A DNA stretch of 50,690 nucleotides from Pseudomonas parafulva NBRC 16636 = DSM 17004 (GTDB taxonomy: Bacteria; Pseudomonadota; Gammaproteobacteria; Pseudomonadales; Pseudomonadaceae): positions 1 through 50,690 of the forward strand of contig NZ_BBIU01000010.1 of the NCBI RefSeq assembly GCF_000730645.1. Direction: 5' to 3'. The notes below the pieces were generated by a model. That model made no database searches. It had not been told where the DNA came from and was given only the letters and a program-made list of their open reading frames with translations. The position numbers were made by a program, and so were the translations under genes. Shown in pieces: positions 38,579-46,328 of this stretch; position 1 is the stretch's first letter, and each line of letters starts with the position of its first letter.

Positions 38579-39889
38579 ATGCTCAAATGGTGCTCGCGTT
38601 CGATCTTTCTTCAAGTCGTGTTAGGCCTCGCCCTCGGCGTCGTCTGCGGACTCAGCTTCCCCGACCTTTCCCTGCAACTCAAACCCTTGGGTGACGGCTT
38701 TATCAAGCTGATCAAGATGCTCATCGGCCTGATCGTCTTCTGCGTGGTAGTGAGTGGCATCTCCGGCGCAGGTGACCTGAAGAAAGTCGGCCGCATCGGC
38801 CTGAAATCGGTGATCTATTTCGAGGTATTGACCACACTGGCCCTGGTTATCGGCCTGGTGTTCGCCTTCACCAGCGGTATCGGTACCGGTGCCAACATTC
38901 ATCTGGACCAGTTGTCCAGCGCCGACGCCAGCAGCCTGGCGGAGCGCGGCCAGCACATCCATGGTGCCACCGCCTTCTTCATGGACCTGATCCCCAACTC
39001 GGTGGTCGGGGCCTTCGCCGACAACAATATCCTGCAAGTGCTGCTGTTCTCGGTACTGTTCGGCAGTGCACTCAACCTGGTGGGTGATTCGGCGGCCGGC
39101 ATCTCGCGGCTGATCAACGAGCTGAGCCATGTGATCTTCCGCATCATGGGCATGATCGTGCGCCTGGCGCCCATTGGCGTATTCGGTGCCATCGCCTTCA
39201 CCACCAGCAAGTACGGCCTTGAATCGCTGCAGCACCTGGGCGGCCTGGTAGCGTTGTTCTACCTCACCTGCGCAGGGTTCGTGCTGATCGTGCTGGGCAC
39301 CGTGATGCGCTTGTCTGGTCTCAAGCTGCTGCCCCTGATCAAATACCTGCGTGAAGAGCTCACCATCGTGCTGGGCACCGCTTCGTCCGACGCCGTGCTG
39401 CCGCAGATCATGCGCAAGCTGGAGCATCTGGGCATTGGCAGTTCCACGGTGGGGCTGGTGATTCCTACCGGCTACTCGTTCAACCTCGATGGTTTCTCCA
39501 TCTACCTCACCCTGGCCATCGTATTCATCGCCAATGCGACGGGTACCCCGCTGGAAATGACCGACCTGCTGACCATTTTGCTGGTGTCACTGGTGACTTC
39601 CAAAGGCGCTCATGGCATCCCAGGCTCTGCACTGGTGATTCTGGCGGCGACCTTGACCGCTGTGCCGGCAATACCCGTGGTTGGCCTGGTGCTGGTACTG
39701 GCTGTGGACTGGTTCATGGGCATCGGCCGGGCGCTGACCAACCTGATTGGCAACTGCGTCGCCACGGTGGCCATTGCACGCTGGGAAAAGGACATCGACC
39801 TTGAGCGGGCCAACAATGTGCTCGACGGTAAACCCGGCTTTGCGCACACACCCCGCAAGCAACCAGGCACCCATCAACAGGACTTTTGA
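38579..39889 (+). CDS. DctA-type dicarboxylate / amino-acid:cation symporter (DAACS family)
   Basis: A 436-residue secondary transporter of eight helices plus re-entrant loops. Family motifs include GTASSDAVLPQIMRKLEHLG (the serine-rich hairpin, with SSDAV in place of the DctA SSES), PTGYSFNLDGFSIYL, SKGAHGIPGSA and NLIGNCVATVAIARWE. It is closest in character to C4-dicarboxylate transporters, but the altered hairpin and local regulators suggest a different substrate. It starts 16 bases or so after a weak ribosome site and is followed, 44 bases on, by a GntR regulator. Confidence 0.85.
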   Translation: MLKWCSRSIFLQVVLGLALGVVCGLSFPDLSLQLKPLGDGFIKLIKMLIGLIVFCVVVSGISGAGDLKKVGRIGLKSVIYFEVLTTLALVIGLVFAFTSGIGTGANIHLDQLSSADASSLAERGQHIHGATAFFMDLIPNSVVGAFADNNILQVLLFSVLFGSALNLVGDSAAGISRLINELSHVIFRIMGMIVRLAPIGVFGAIAFTTSKYGLESLQHLGGLVALFYLTCAGFVLIVLGTVMRLSGLKLLPLIKYLREELTIVLGTASSDAVLPQIMRKLEHLGIGSSTVGLVIPTGYSFNLDGFSIYLTLAIVFIANATGTPLEMTDLLTILLVSLVTSKGAHGIPGSALVILAATLTAVPAIPVVGLVLVLAVDWFMGIGRALTNLIGNCVATVAIARWEKDIDLERANNVLDGKPGFAHTPRKQPGTHQQDF

Positions 39890-39933
39890 AAGCGTGCGGC
39901 CGGCCCCCGTGCCGGCCCTCCAAGGAGCGAACT

Positions 39934-40638
39934 TTGATCAGCTCATCCACCGTCGTCAATTCAGTGGTTGAAAAACTGCGCCAGGCCCTGGCCAGAGGCC
40001 AATGGCGCAGCGGGGACATGCTGCCTGGCCAGCGCGAGCTGGCCGAGCAAATGGGCATCAGCCGGCCGAGCCTGAGAGAGGCGGTAACCGTTCTGGAAAC
40101 CCTGGGCCTGGTCAGATCATTGCCAGGCAAAGGCGTACTGGTGCTCGAGGGTGAGGGTGCAGTTCAAGAACGTACGCTGGACACCGGCGCGGCGGCGAGC
40201 CTTGCCGATGTGCTGGAGCTGCGCTACACCCTGGAGCCGTTCATCGTCGGCCTGGTGGCGCAATCGGCCAACAGCCAGGACATCGGCCAACTACGCCTGA
40301 CCCTCATGGACATGCGCGAAGCACTGGAGGCGCACGACAGCGAGGCGGGGGTAAAAGCCTACATCGCTTTCCACGAAGCGCTGTTCGCCCTTACCACAAA
40401 CCCGATCTTCCAGAGCGTGGTGCAACAAACCGGCAACGCCCTCAAGCAGAGCGCCGACATGCTGCGCAACTCACCGGAGCATCTGGCAGCGCGGCTGAAA
40501 GAAAATGAAGCCGTCGTGCGTGCCATACGCGAGCGCAGCAGCGCGCAAGCCAGCGCGCAGATGCGACAGCACATTCTGGCAGAAGGGCTGCGTATGGGTA
40601 TTGCCCTGAATGTACCCGATGAGCACCCGACCCCTTGA
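39934..40638 (+). CDS. FCD-type GntR (FadR subfamily) transcriptional regulator
   Basis: The 234-residue protein has an N-terminal winged helix (ELAEQMGISRPSLREAVTVLETLG, about 33-56) and a C-terminal FCD domain with metal-ligand candidates. It starts with TTG at 39934, six bases after AAGGAG; that start fits the domain better than upstream in-frame codons. It lies 44 bases after the transporter gene and is a good candidate to bind the FadR-like sites upstream of that gene. Confidence 0.88.
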   Translation: MISSSTVVNSVVEKLRQALARGQWRSGDMLPGQRELAEQMGISRPSLREAVTVLETLGLVRSLPGKGVLVLEGEGAVQERTLDTGAAASLADVLELRYTLEPFIVGLVAQSANSQDIGQLRLTLMDMREALEAHDSEAGVKAYIAFHEALFALTTNPIFQSVVQQTGNALKQSADMLRNSPEHLAARLKENEAVVRAIRERSSAQASAQMRQHILAEGLRMGIALNVPDEHPTP

Positions 40639-40654
40639 CCTCAGGAGAGCGACG

Positions 40655-41323
40655 ATGAACGGCGCCCACCCTTTGCCTGCCCTGCTTGCTGCGGGGGAAA
40701 CCCGGCTCTCGGCCGAGCAGATCTACCCGCGGCTGTTCGATGCGATCCTCGAACAGCGCTTGCCGCCTGGCAGCCTGCTACCCGAACAGGCACTGGGCCA
40801 TGCCTTCGGCGTCAGCCGTACGGTCATTCGCCGGGTACTTGGGCGCCTGTGCGACCAACAGGTGGTGGTGCAACGCCCTAGCCACACGGCACACCTGGCG
40901 GCGCCCGACCCTGAGCAGGCACGCCAGGTGCTGAGCGCCCGGCGCCTGGCCGAAACCACCCTGATTACCCTGGCGGCTGAACGTGCCCGGCCAGCGCAGG
41001 TGCGCCAGCTTCGCCAGTTGGTGGAACGCGAACGCCAGCACCACGACAATGGCGAGCGCTGCGCAGCCATCCGGCTGGGCGGCGAGTTTCACCTCAAACT
41101 GGCGCAGGTGGCGGCCAATGCCCCGCTGGCGCGCTTTCTCAACGGGCTGGTACCGATGACCTCGCTGATCATCGCCCGCTACGAATCCCCCTGCTGCGAC
41201 CACTGTGCATGGCAGGAGCACGCCGCGATCATCGATGCGGTGGAGCAAGGCGACGCGCCCGCTGCGCTGGCACTGATGCACAAGCACCTCGACCGGCTTG
41301 AAGGCAAGCTCCAACTGGGTTGA
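40655..41323 (+). CDS. Second FCD-type GntR transcriptional regulator
   Basis: The 222-residue protein has a winged helix (ALGHAFGVSRTVIRRVLGRL, about 46-65) and an FCD domain with GGEFHLKLAQVA and the terminal His region (HAAIIDAVEQGDAPAALALMHKHL). The ATG at 40655 follows AGGAG. It begins 17 bases after the first GntR gene, so transporter, regulator 1 and regulator 2 are probably one transcript. Two different FCD regulators in tandem is uncommon. Confidence 0.87.
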   Translation: MNGAHPLPALLAAGETRLSAEQIYPRLFDAILEQRLPPGSLLPEQALGHAFGVSRTVIRRVLGRLCDQQVVVQRPSHTAHLAAPDPEQARQVLSARRLAETTLITLAAERARPAQVRQLRQLVERERQHHDNGERCAAIRLGGEFHLKLAQVAANAPLARFLNGLVPMTSLIIARYESPCCDHCAWQEHAAIIDAVEQGDAPAALALMHKHLDRLEGKLQLG

Positions 41324-41341
41324 GCAGTTGGCGGCGCCGGA

Positions 41342-41818
41342 TCAGGCGGGCGCCATGGCTGATTTTGGCAGGCCGAACAACCGGTCGAATGCCCAGTTGT
41401 AGGCAAAGGTGTAGCACGGCACCAGGATGATGAACGCCATGTCTACCAGCAGCGCCTCCACAAGGGTCATGCCCAGCCACCAGGCAATCAGCGGTATCAA
41501 GTAGACCACCAGCGTCAGCTGGAAGCCGATGGCATGCACGATGCGCCTTGCCACGCTGCGCCCACGGGTACGCTGGCGGCTTTCCCAATACTCGAACACC
41601 ATGTTGTAGATCAGGTTCCAGAGCATGGCGATGGTGGTGATCATCACCGCCAGCGGGCCAGTGTGAGACGCCTGGGTGTCAGACAGGTAAGCGAGCCCGA
41701 GCGTGGACATGCACAACCCAATCAACTCGTAGAACGTCACGTACACCAGCTTGCGTTTCAGACCCTGCACAGCGTTTTCCTCCAACCTCACAACATGATT
41801 GCGCAAAGTTTGCTTCAC
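41342..41818 (-). CDS. PACE-family (AceI-like) efflux transporter
   Basis: PACE proteins are four-helix proton-coupled exporters of chlorhexidine, other biocides and polyamines. The 158-residue product has two bacterial-transmembrane-pair repeats. Recognisable signatures: WNLIYNMVFEYWE in repeat 1, RRIVHAIGFQ opening repeat 2, and AYNWAFDRLFG at the end. Compared with the family pattern, the repeat 2 opening Glu is Gln, and the FD of repeat 1 is FE. It is divergent from a LysR gene, as in the AceI/AceR pair, with 53 bases between starts. Confidence 0.8.
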   Translation of the reverse strand: MKQTLRNHVVRLEENAVQGLKRKLVYVTFYELIGLCMSTLGLAYLSDTQASHTGPLAVMITTIAMLWNLIYNMVFEYWESRQRTRGRSVARRIVHAIGFQLTLVVYLIPLIAWWLGMTLVEALLVDMAFIILVPCYTFAYNWAFDRLFGLPKSAMAPA

Positions 41819-41824
41819 CCTGCT

Positions 41825-41862
41825 TGACAGTAAAAGTCAGCAGCTGTCAGATGAGCTGACAG
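41825..41862. promoter_or_regulatory. LysR operator region between the PACE gene and its regulator
   Basis: The 53-base divergent spacer holds TGACAG (41825-41830), then the 19-bp inverted repeat CTGTCAGATGAGCTGACAG (41844-41862). Three arms of the same hexamer (TGACAG or its complement) are thus regularly spaced, as in LysR-type binding regions serving both promoters. Confidence 0.6.
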
Positions 41863-41871
41863 GAGAGCCCG

Positions 41872-42750
41872 ATGAATTTTTCCAGCGACAATATTCAGCT
41901 GTTTCTCAGCGTACTCGACCAAGGGTCGTTCTCAGCGGCCGCACGCACACTCAAGCGCGTACCCTCAGCTGTGAGCATGGGCATTGGCAACCTGGAGGCC
42001 GAGCTTGGCTACAGCCTGTTCGAAAGGGGCGCACGGGAAGTGCGCCCCACCGCGCAGGCCTTGGCGCTGGAGCCGCATGCCCGGCTGATAGCCGAGCAGT
42101 TGGGGTTGCTGCAGGTGCATGCGCTGGAGTTGTCGCGAGGGCTGGAAAGCAGCCTCACGCTGGCGGTAGCCCCTGATATCGATCACGGCCCGCTGCTAGC
42201 GGCCATCGCCCGGCTGGGTGAACGCTATCCCCTGTTGGACATCACCTTGCTCAGCGCCCCTCAGGAAGAAGCGCTGCAATTGCTGGACAGCGGCCGCGCG
42301 GACCTGTGCGTGGCCTTCGCCGGTTTGCAGGTGGAGAGCCACCGTGGTTTCCAATTCATAGGTGAAGAGTCGCTGGTAGCGACCCTGGCCCCCACTCACC
42401 CTGCCCTGGACGGCGGCGCCATACATTACCTGGAGGACCTGACCCGGGTACGGCAGATTCTGGTGCGCAGCCGCGACCTGCCGTTGGCCGACCCGCGCCC
42501 CTTGATCGGCGCCGCGCATTGGTCCACCGACAGCTTTGACCTTGCCCTGCAGATGGTCGAGGCCGGCCTAGGCTGGGGCGACCTGCCACTGTCCCGGGTG
42601 GCGCCATTGCTGGCCAGCGGCCGGCTGGTGAGGCTGCACTTTCGCAACACACGCAACGCCCTGCAGCTACCGGTGCATATCCTCTGGCGCAAGCAGCAGC
42701 CGCTGCAACAAGCTGCGCGGCTGCTGATCGAACAGCTGGCAGCCTGCTGA
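41872..42750 (+). CDS. LysR-family regulator, probably of the PACE efflux gene
   Basis: The 292-residue protein has the LysR helix-turn-helix (GSFSAAARTLKRVPSAVSMGI, about 22-42) and the C-terminal effector domain. Its divergent neighbour encodes a PACE transporter, and such pairs are known where the LysR protein activates the transporter in response to substrate. The palindrome-rich spacer supports this. Effector unknown; a biocide or polyamine is the obvious guess. Confidence 0.85.
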   Translation: MNFSSDNIQLFLSVLDQGSFSAAARTLKRVPSAVSMGIGNLEAELGYSLFERGAREVRPTAQALALEPHARLIAEQLGLLQVHALELSRGLESSLTLAVAPDIDHGPLLAAIARLGERYPLLDITLLSAPQEEALQLLDSGRADLCVAFAGLQVESHRGFQFIGEESLVATLAPTHPALDGGAIHYLEDLTRVRQILVRSRDLPLADPRPLIGAAHWSTDSFDLALQMVEAGLGWGDLPLSRVAPLLASGRLVRLHFRNTRNALQLPVHILWRKQQPLQQAARLLIEQLAAC

Positions 42751-42793
42751 ACGCCGTTTGTCGAAACGCCCTTAAGAAATTTCCGTAGGTGTA

Positions 42794-42820
42794 TCAACCT
42801 TTTACCGGGTGAGCCGATAC
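42794..42820 (+). promoter_or_regulatory. Sigma-28 (FliA) promoter of the chemoreceptor
   Basis: TCAAC (42794-42798), a 14-base spacer and GCCGATAC (42813-42820) match the flagellar sigma consensus TCAAG / GCCGATA closely. It lies about 73 bases before the chemoreceptor start, as expected for a gene co-regulated with flagella. Confidence 0.7.
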
Positions 42821-42892
42821 CCCGGTCGACAGGCCCCGCAGTGCGTCATGAGCGCACGGCGCCCTCCCCTCATTGGCTCAAGGTCTCGAAAC

Positions 42893-44779
42893 ATGAACCT
42901 GAAATTTCGCCACAAGATCCTGCTCAGCGCCTGCGGTGTCGTGGTGCTGGCATTCGCCCTGTTCACCCTCTACAACGATTATCTGCAACGCAACACCATC
43001 CGCCAGAACATCGAAGCCTCGGTGGAACAGTCGGGGGCGCTGACGGCCAGCAGTGTGCAGAACTGGATGGGCGGGCGCATTCTGGTGCTGGAAAACCTGG
43101 CACAGGACATTGGCCTGCTGGGCGCCGGTAACGAGCTGGCCGGGTTGGTCGAGCAGCCCTCGTACACTCGCAACTTCCTCTTCACCTACTTTGGCCAAGC
43201 CAACGGCAACTTCACCCAGCGCCCCGATGCGCAGATGCCCGCAGGTTATGACCCCAGGCAGCGGCCATGGTATGGCGTGGCTGCCAGCGCAGGGCAGACT
43301 GTACTGACAGCGCCCTACCAAGGTGCCGTAGGCGGCCTGATGGTAACCGTCGCCGTGCCCGTCAAGAGCAAGGCCAATGGCGAGATGATGGGCGTGGTGG
43401 GGGGCGACGTGAGCCTCGATACCCTGGTCGAAATCATCAACTCGGTCGACTTTGGCGGCATTGGCCACGCCTTCCTGGCAGACAGCACTGGCCAGGTGAT
43501 CGTGAGCCCCGATAAAGACCAGGTCATGAAGAACCTGAAAGACATTTACCCCGGCAGCAACCTGCGGGTCGCTGCAGGCATGCAGGATGTCACCCTCAAC
43601 GGCCAAGAGCGCCTGATTTCGTTTGCTCCGGTTGCCGGCCTGCCGTCGGCGCAATGGTACATTGGCCTGTCGATCGACAAGGACAAGGCCTACGCCGCGC
43701 TCAGCCAGTTCCGCACCTCTGCAATCATTGCCATGCTCATCGCCGTGGCGGCCATCGCCGCTGTGCTCGGCCTGCTGATCCCGGTGCTGATGCGGCCGCT
43801 GACGACCATGGGCCGTGCGATGCGCGATATCGCCGAAGGCGAAGGCGACCTCACCCGCCGCCTGGTTGTGCAGAACCAGGATGAGTTCGGTGAGGTGGCA
43901 GCCTCCTTCAACCGGTTCGTCGAACGCATTCATGCGTCCATCAGCGAAGTATCATCGGCCACGCGCCTGGTTCACGACCTGTCCGAGAAAGTGGTCAGTG
44001 CATCCAACGCGTCCATCAATGGTTCTGAAGAGCAGAGCATGCGCACCAACAGCGTGGCCGCAGCGATCAACGAGCTGGGGGCTGCGACCCAGGAAATTGC
44101 CCGCAATGCCGCCGATGCGTCGCAGCACGCCAGCGGCGCCAGCGAGCAGGCCCATGGTGGCCGGGCGGTTGTCGAAGAGGCGATCAGCGCCATGACCGCC
44201 TTGTCGCAACGCATCAGTGAGTCCTGCGCGCAGATCGAGACGCTCAACGCCAGTACCGATGAAATCGGCAAGATCCTCGACGTGATCAAGGGCATCTCCC
44301 AACAGACCAACCTGCTGGCCCTCAACGCGGCAATCGAGGCCGCACGTGCGGGTGAAGCGGGCCGCGGGTTCGCCGTGGTGGCCGACGAAGTGCGCAACCT
44401 GGCACACCGCACCCAGGAGTCGGCAGAAGAAATCCACCGCATGATCACCAGCCTGCAGGTGGGTTCGCGGGAGGCCGTGCACACGATGAACACCAGCCAG
44501 GTGTCCAGCGAGCAGACGGTACAGGTTGCCAACCAGGCGGGCGAACGCCTGGCCAGCGTCACCCAGCGGATCGGTGAAATTGATGGCATGAACCAGTCGG
44601 TCGCCACCGCTACCGAAGAGCAGACAGCTGTTGTCGAAAGCCTGAACCTGGACATCACCCAGATCAACGCGCTGAACCAGCAAGGGGTGGAGAACCTTAA
44701 TGAAACCCTGCTGCACTGTGACCAGCTGGCTCAACAGGCCGGGCGCTTGAAGCAACTGGTGGGCAGCTTCAGGATCTGA
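42893..44779 (+). CDS. dCache chemoreceptor of the PctA/PctB/PctC type
   Basis: The 628-residue methyl-accepting chemotaxis protein has a first helix (about 9-27), a dCache ligand domain (30-285), second helix, HAMP and a signalling domain ending in GSFRI. Sequence character throughout (e.g. [14 protein letters not shown]) follows the amino-acid receptor PctA. The amino-acid-carboxyl motif is intact: Y119, R124, W126, Y127 in [10 protein letters not shown]. The PYVDA of PctA, whose Asp contacts the ligand amine, reads PYQGA here (Gly144). The start at 42893 is preferred over upstream codons. Ligand likely amino acid-like but possibly altered. Confidence 0.93.
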   Translation: MNLKFRHKILLSACGVVVLAFALFTLYNDYLQRNTIRQNIEASVEQSGALTASSVQNWMGGRILVLENLAQDIGLLGAGNELAGLVEQPSYTRNFLFTYFGQANGNFTQRPDAQMPAGYDPRQRPWYGVAASAGQTVLTAPYQGAVGGLMVTVAVPVKSKANGEMMGVVGGDVSLDTLVEIINSVDFGGIGHAFLADSTGQVIVSPDKDQVMKNLKDIYPGSNLRVAAGMQDVTLNGQERLISFAPVAGLPSAQWYIGLSIDKDKAYAALSQFRTSAIIAMLIAVAAIAAVLGLLIPVLMRPLTTMGRAMRDIAEGEGDLTRRLVVQNQDEFGEVAASFNRFVERIHASISEVSSATRLVHDLSEKVVSASNASINGSEEQSMRTNSVAAAINELGAATQEIARNAADASQHASGASEQAHGGRAVVEEAISAMTALSQRISESCAQIETLNASTDEIGKILDVIKGISQQTNLLALNAAIEAARAGEAGRGFAVVADEVRNLAHRTQESAEEIHRMITSLQVGSREAVHTMNTSQVSSEQTVQVANQAGERLASVTQRIGEIDGMNQSVATATEEQTAVVESLNLDITQINALNQQGVENLNETLLHCDQLAQQAGRLKQLVGSFRI

Positions 44780-44787
44780 CCCAGTGG

Positions 44788-44817
44788 GGGTGGCGCAACC
44801 TGGCGCCACCCTTGGTT
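44788..44817 (+). terminator. Chemoreceptor terminator
   Basis: GGGTGGCGC-AACCTG-GCGCCACCC is a perfect 9-bp stem followed by TTGGTT, nine bases after the stop. Confidence 0.75.
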
Positions 44818-44880
44818 ATAACCTAATAACGAACAAGTCTATTTGGCTATAAAAAAATCTATATGCTGGCTGCATCCGAT
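44818..44880 (+). promoter_or_regulatory. AT-rich control region of the TauE/SafE gene
   Basis: The stretch with TAACCTAATAACG, CTATTTGGCTATAA and ATCTATATGC is far richer in A/T than its surroundings. It resembles the AT-rich regions upstream of cysB in this window (9604-9650) and, from memory, other CysB-regulated pseudomonad promoters. The encoded product may export sulfite or an organosulfonate, which fits. Confidence 0.4.
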
Positions 44881-44910
44881 AACGGGCAAAGCTGGGCAGT
44901 CGAGTAGCGT

Positions 44911-45696
44911 ATGGATGTAGGTTCTTTTGGGTTCACCATTGCAGGGCTGGTTGTAGGCTTCATCGTCGGCATGACCGGGGTAGGTGGCGGCTCACTGATG
45001 ACCCCGATCCTGTTGTGGTTCGGCATCAACCCGGCCACGGCTGTTGGCACTGACTTGCTCTACGCGGCCATTACCAAGGCCAGCGGCGTGTGGGTACATG
45101 CGCGTAACAAGAACATCGACTGGAAGATAACGGGCCTGCTCAGCCTGGGCAGTGTACCGGCCGCAGCGCTGACCCTGTGGTTTCTCAGCACCCTGCACAC
45201 AGACACCACGGCGGTGAACGCCATCATCAAGCAGGGCCTCGCTGTGGTGTTGATCCTCACCGCGCTGGCGATCCTGTTCAAGTCCCGCCTGCAGGCCTTT
45301 GCCAGCCGCCATGCCGGCGACCATTATCACCTGAGCGACCGTAGCCTCAATACCCTGACCATCCTCACGGGCGTGGTACTGGGCGTGATGGTCACGCTTA
45401 CGTCCATCGGCGCCGGTGCGTTGGGCACGGTGGCGCTGTTCCTGCTCTACCCTTTCCTGATCACACGTCGCCTGGTGGGCACAGAGATCGCCCACGCCGT
45501 CCCGCTTACCCTGGTGGCCGGCCTGGGGCATGCCGGCATGGGCAACATGGACTGGTCGCTGCTGGGTTATCTGCTGCTGGGTTCGTTGCCAGGCATCTAC
45601 CTGGGCAGCCATCTCACCGGGCGGATCTCGGACCGTGTGCTGCGCCCCTGCCTGGCTGCGATGCTGTTGCTGATCGGCTATAAGCTGGCGTTTTGA
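44911..45696 (+). CDS. TauE/SafE-family sulfite/anion exporter (TSUP)
   Basis: The 261-residue membrane protein has two homologous halves, each beginning with a glycine-rich helix: VVGFIVGMTGVGGGSLMTP near the N terminus and VVLGVMVTLTSIGAGALGT in the middle. About eight helices are present. Family members move sulfite, sulfoacetate or related anions. The AT-rich CysB-like leader supports a sulfur link. It ends three bases before the convergent histidine phosphatase. Confidence 0.85.
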   Translation: MDVGSFGFTIAGLVVGFIVGMTGVGGGSLMTPILLWFGINPATAVGTDLLYAAITKASGVWVHARNKNIDWKITGLLSLGSVPAAALTLWFLSTLHTDTTAVNAIIKQGLAVVLILTALAILFKSRLQAFASRHAGDHYHLSDRSLNTLTILTGVVLGVMVTLTSIGAGALGTVALFLLYPFLITRRLVGTEIAHAVPLTLVAGLGHAGMGNMDWSLLGYLLLGSLPGIYLGSHLTGRISDRVLRPCLAAMLLLIGYKLAF

Positions 45697-45699
45697 GGC

Positions 45700-46236
45700 T
45701 CAGCTGACCCGCAGGCGCCACTGACCGGTATAGGCGAGCTGCAGGCGCGATAATGGCAGGATGTCGATGCGCTGGGCTGCACTGAGTGGGCAGCCCAGCA
45801 CCTGCACCAGCACAGCGCGTATTACCCATGGGTGAGTCACTGCCAACCACGCCCCAGGCCTGTCGAAGGTTACCAGCCATGCCGCCACGCGCTGGCACAG
45901 CGCAGCGAAGGACTCGCCACCGTGCACCGTGCTGGCCGGGTCCTGCAGCCAGTCAGCAAGCGCCTGCGGTTGCTCTGCCTGCAACTGCTTCAGCGGCATC
46001 CCCCGCCAGTCACCGAGGTCGCAATCAGCCAACGACGGCGCTACCCGTGCGTGTCCGAACCTGCTTGCCGTTTCGCGCGCACGCGGCTCGGGAGCTGTGA
46101 TCACGTGTGTATCTGGCGGTGTCTCGAAGGCTTGCCAGGCTGACTGGACCAGGAGGTCGCCAGGTGCGGGCAGGCGCCCGGCCTTCTGCGACTGGGTCAA
46201 GGCATGGCAAACGAGGGTAAGGTGCGTGGCTTTCAA
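45700..46236 (-). CDS. Histidine phosphatase family protein with a degenerate RHG motif
   Basis: The 178-residue protein has the phosphoglycerate-mutase-like layout, but the catalytic R-H-G is C-H-A (LVCHALTQ, residues 9-16), losing the phosphate-binding Arg. The other residues are recognisable: second Arg in APEPRARETA, the DLGDWRG acid region and the second His in VTHPWVIRAVL. A single base (TGC for CGC) accounts for R to C. Activity may be reduced or altered. It is convergent with the TSUP gene. Confidence 0.75.
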   Translation of the reverse strand: MKATHLTLVCHALTQSQKAGRLPAPGDLLVQSAWQAFETPPDTHVITAPEPRARETASRFGHARVAPSLADCDLGDWRGMPLKQLQAEQPQALADWLQDPASTVHGGESFAALCQRVAAWLVTFDRPGAWLAVTHPWVIRAVLVQVLGCPLSAAQRIDILPLSRLQLAYTGQWRLRVS

Positions 46237-46328
46237 TGCTGAGGTCTCGCGGGAACAAGCGTACGGTTTAGCACGCCTGCTGCCCGGACATCAAAGGCAG
46301 CCGCCCCAGGAGCGGGGCGTCCGGTGCG

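Noticed and set aside
42878..43933. Long frame antisense to the dCache chemoreceptor
   Set aside because: Mirror of a strongly conserved receptor; His- and Gln-rich artefact composition.
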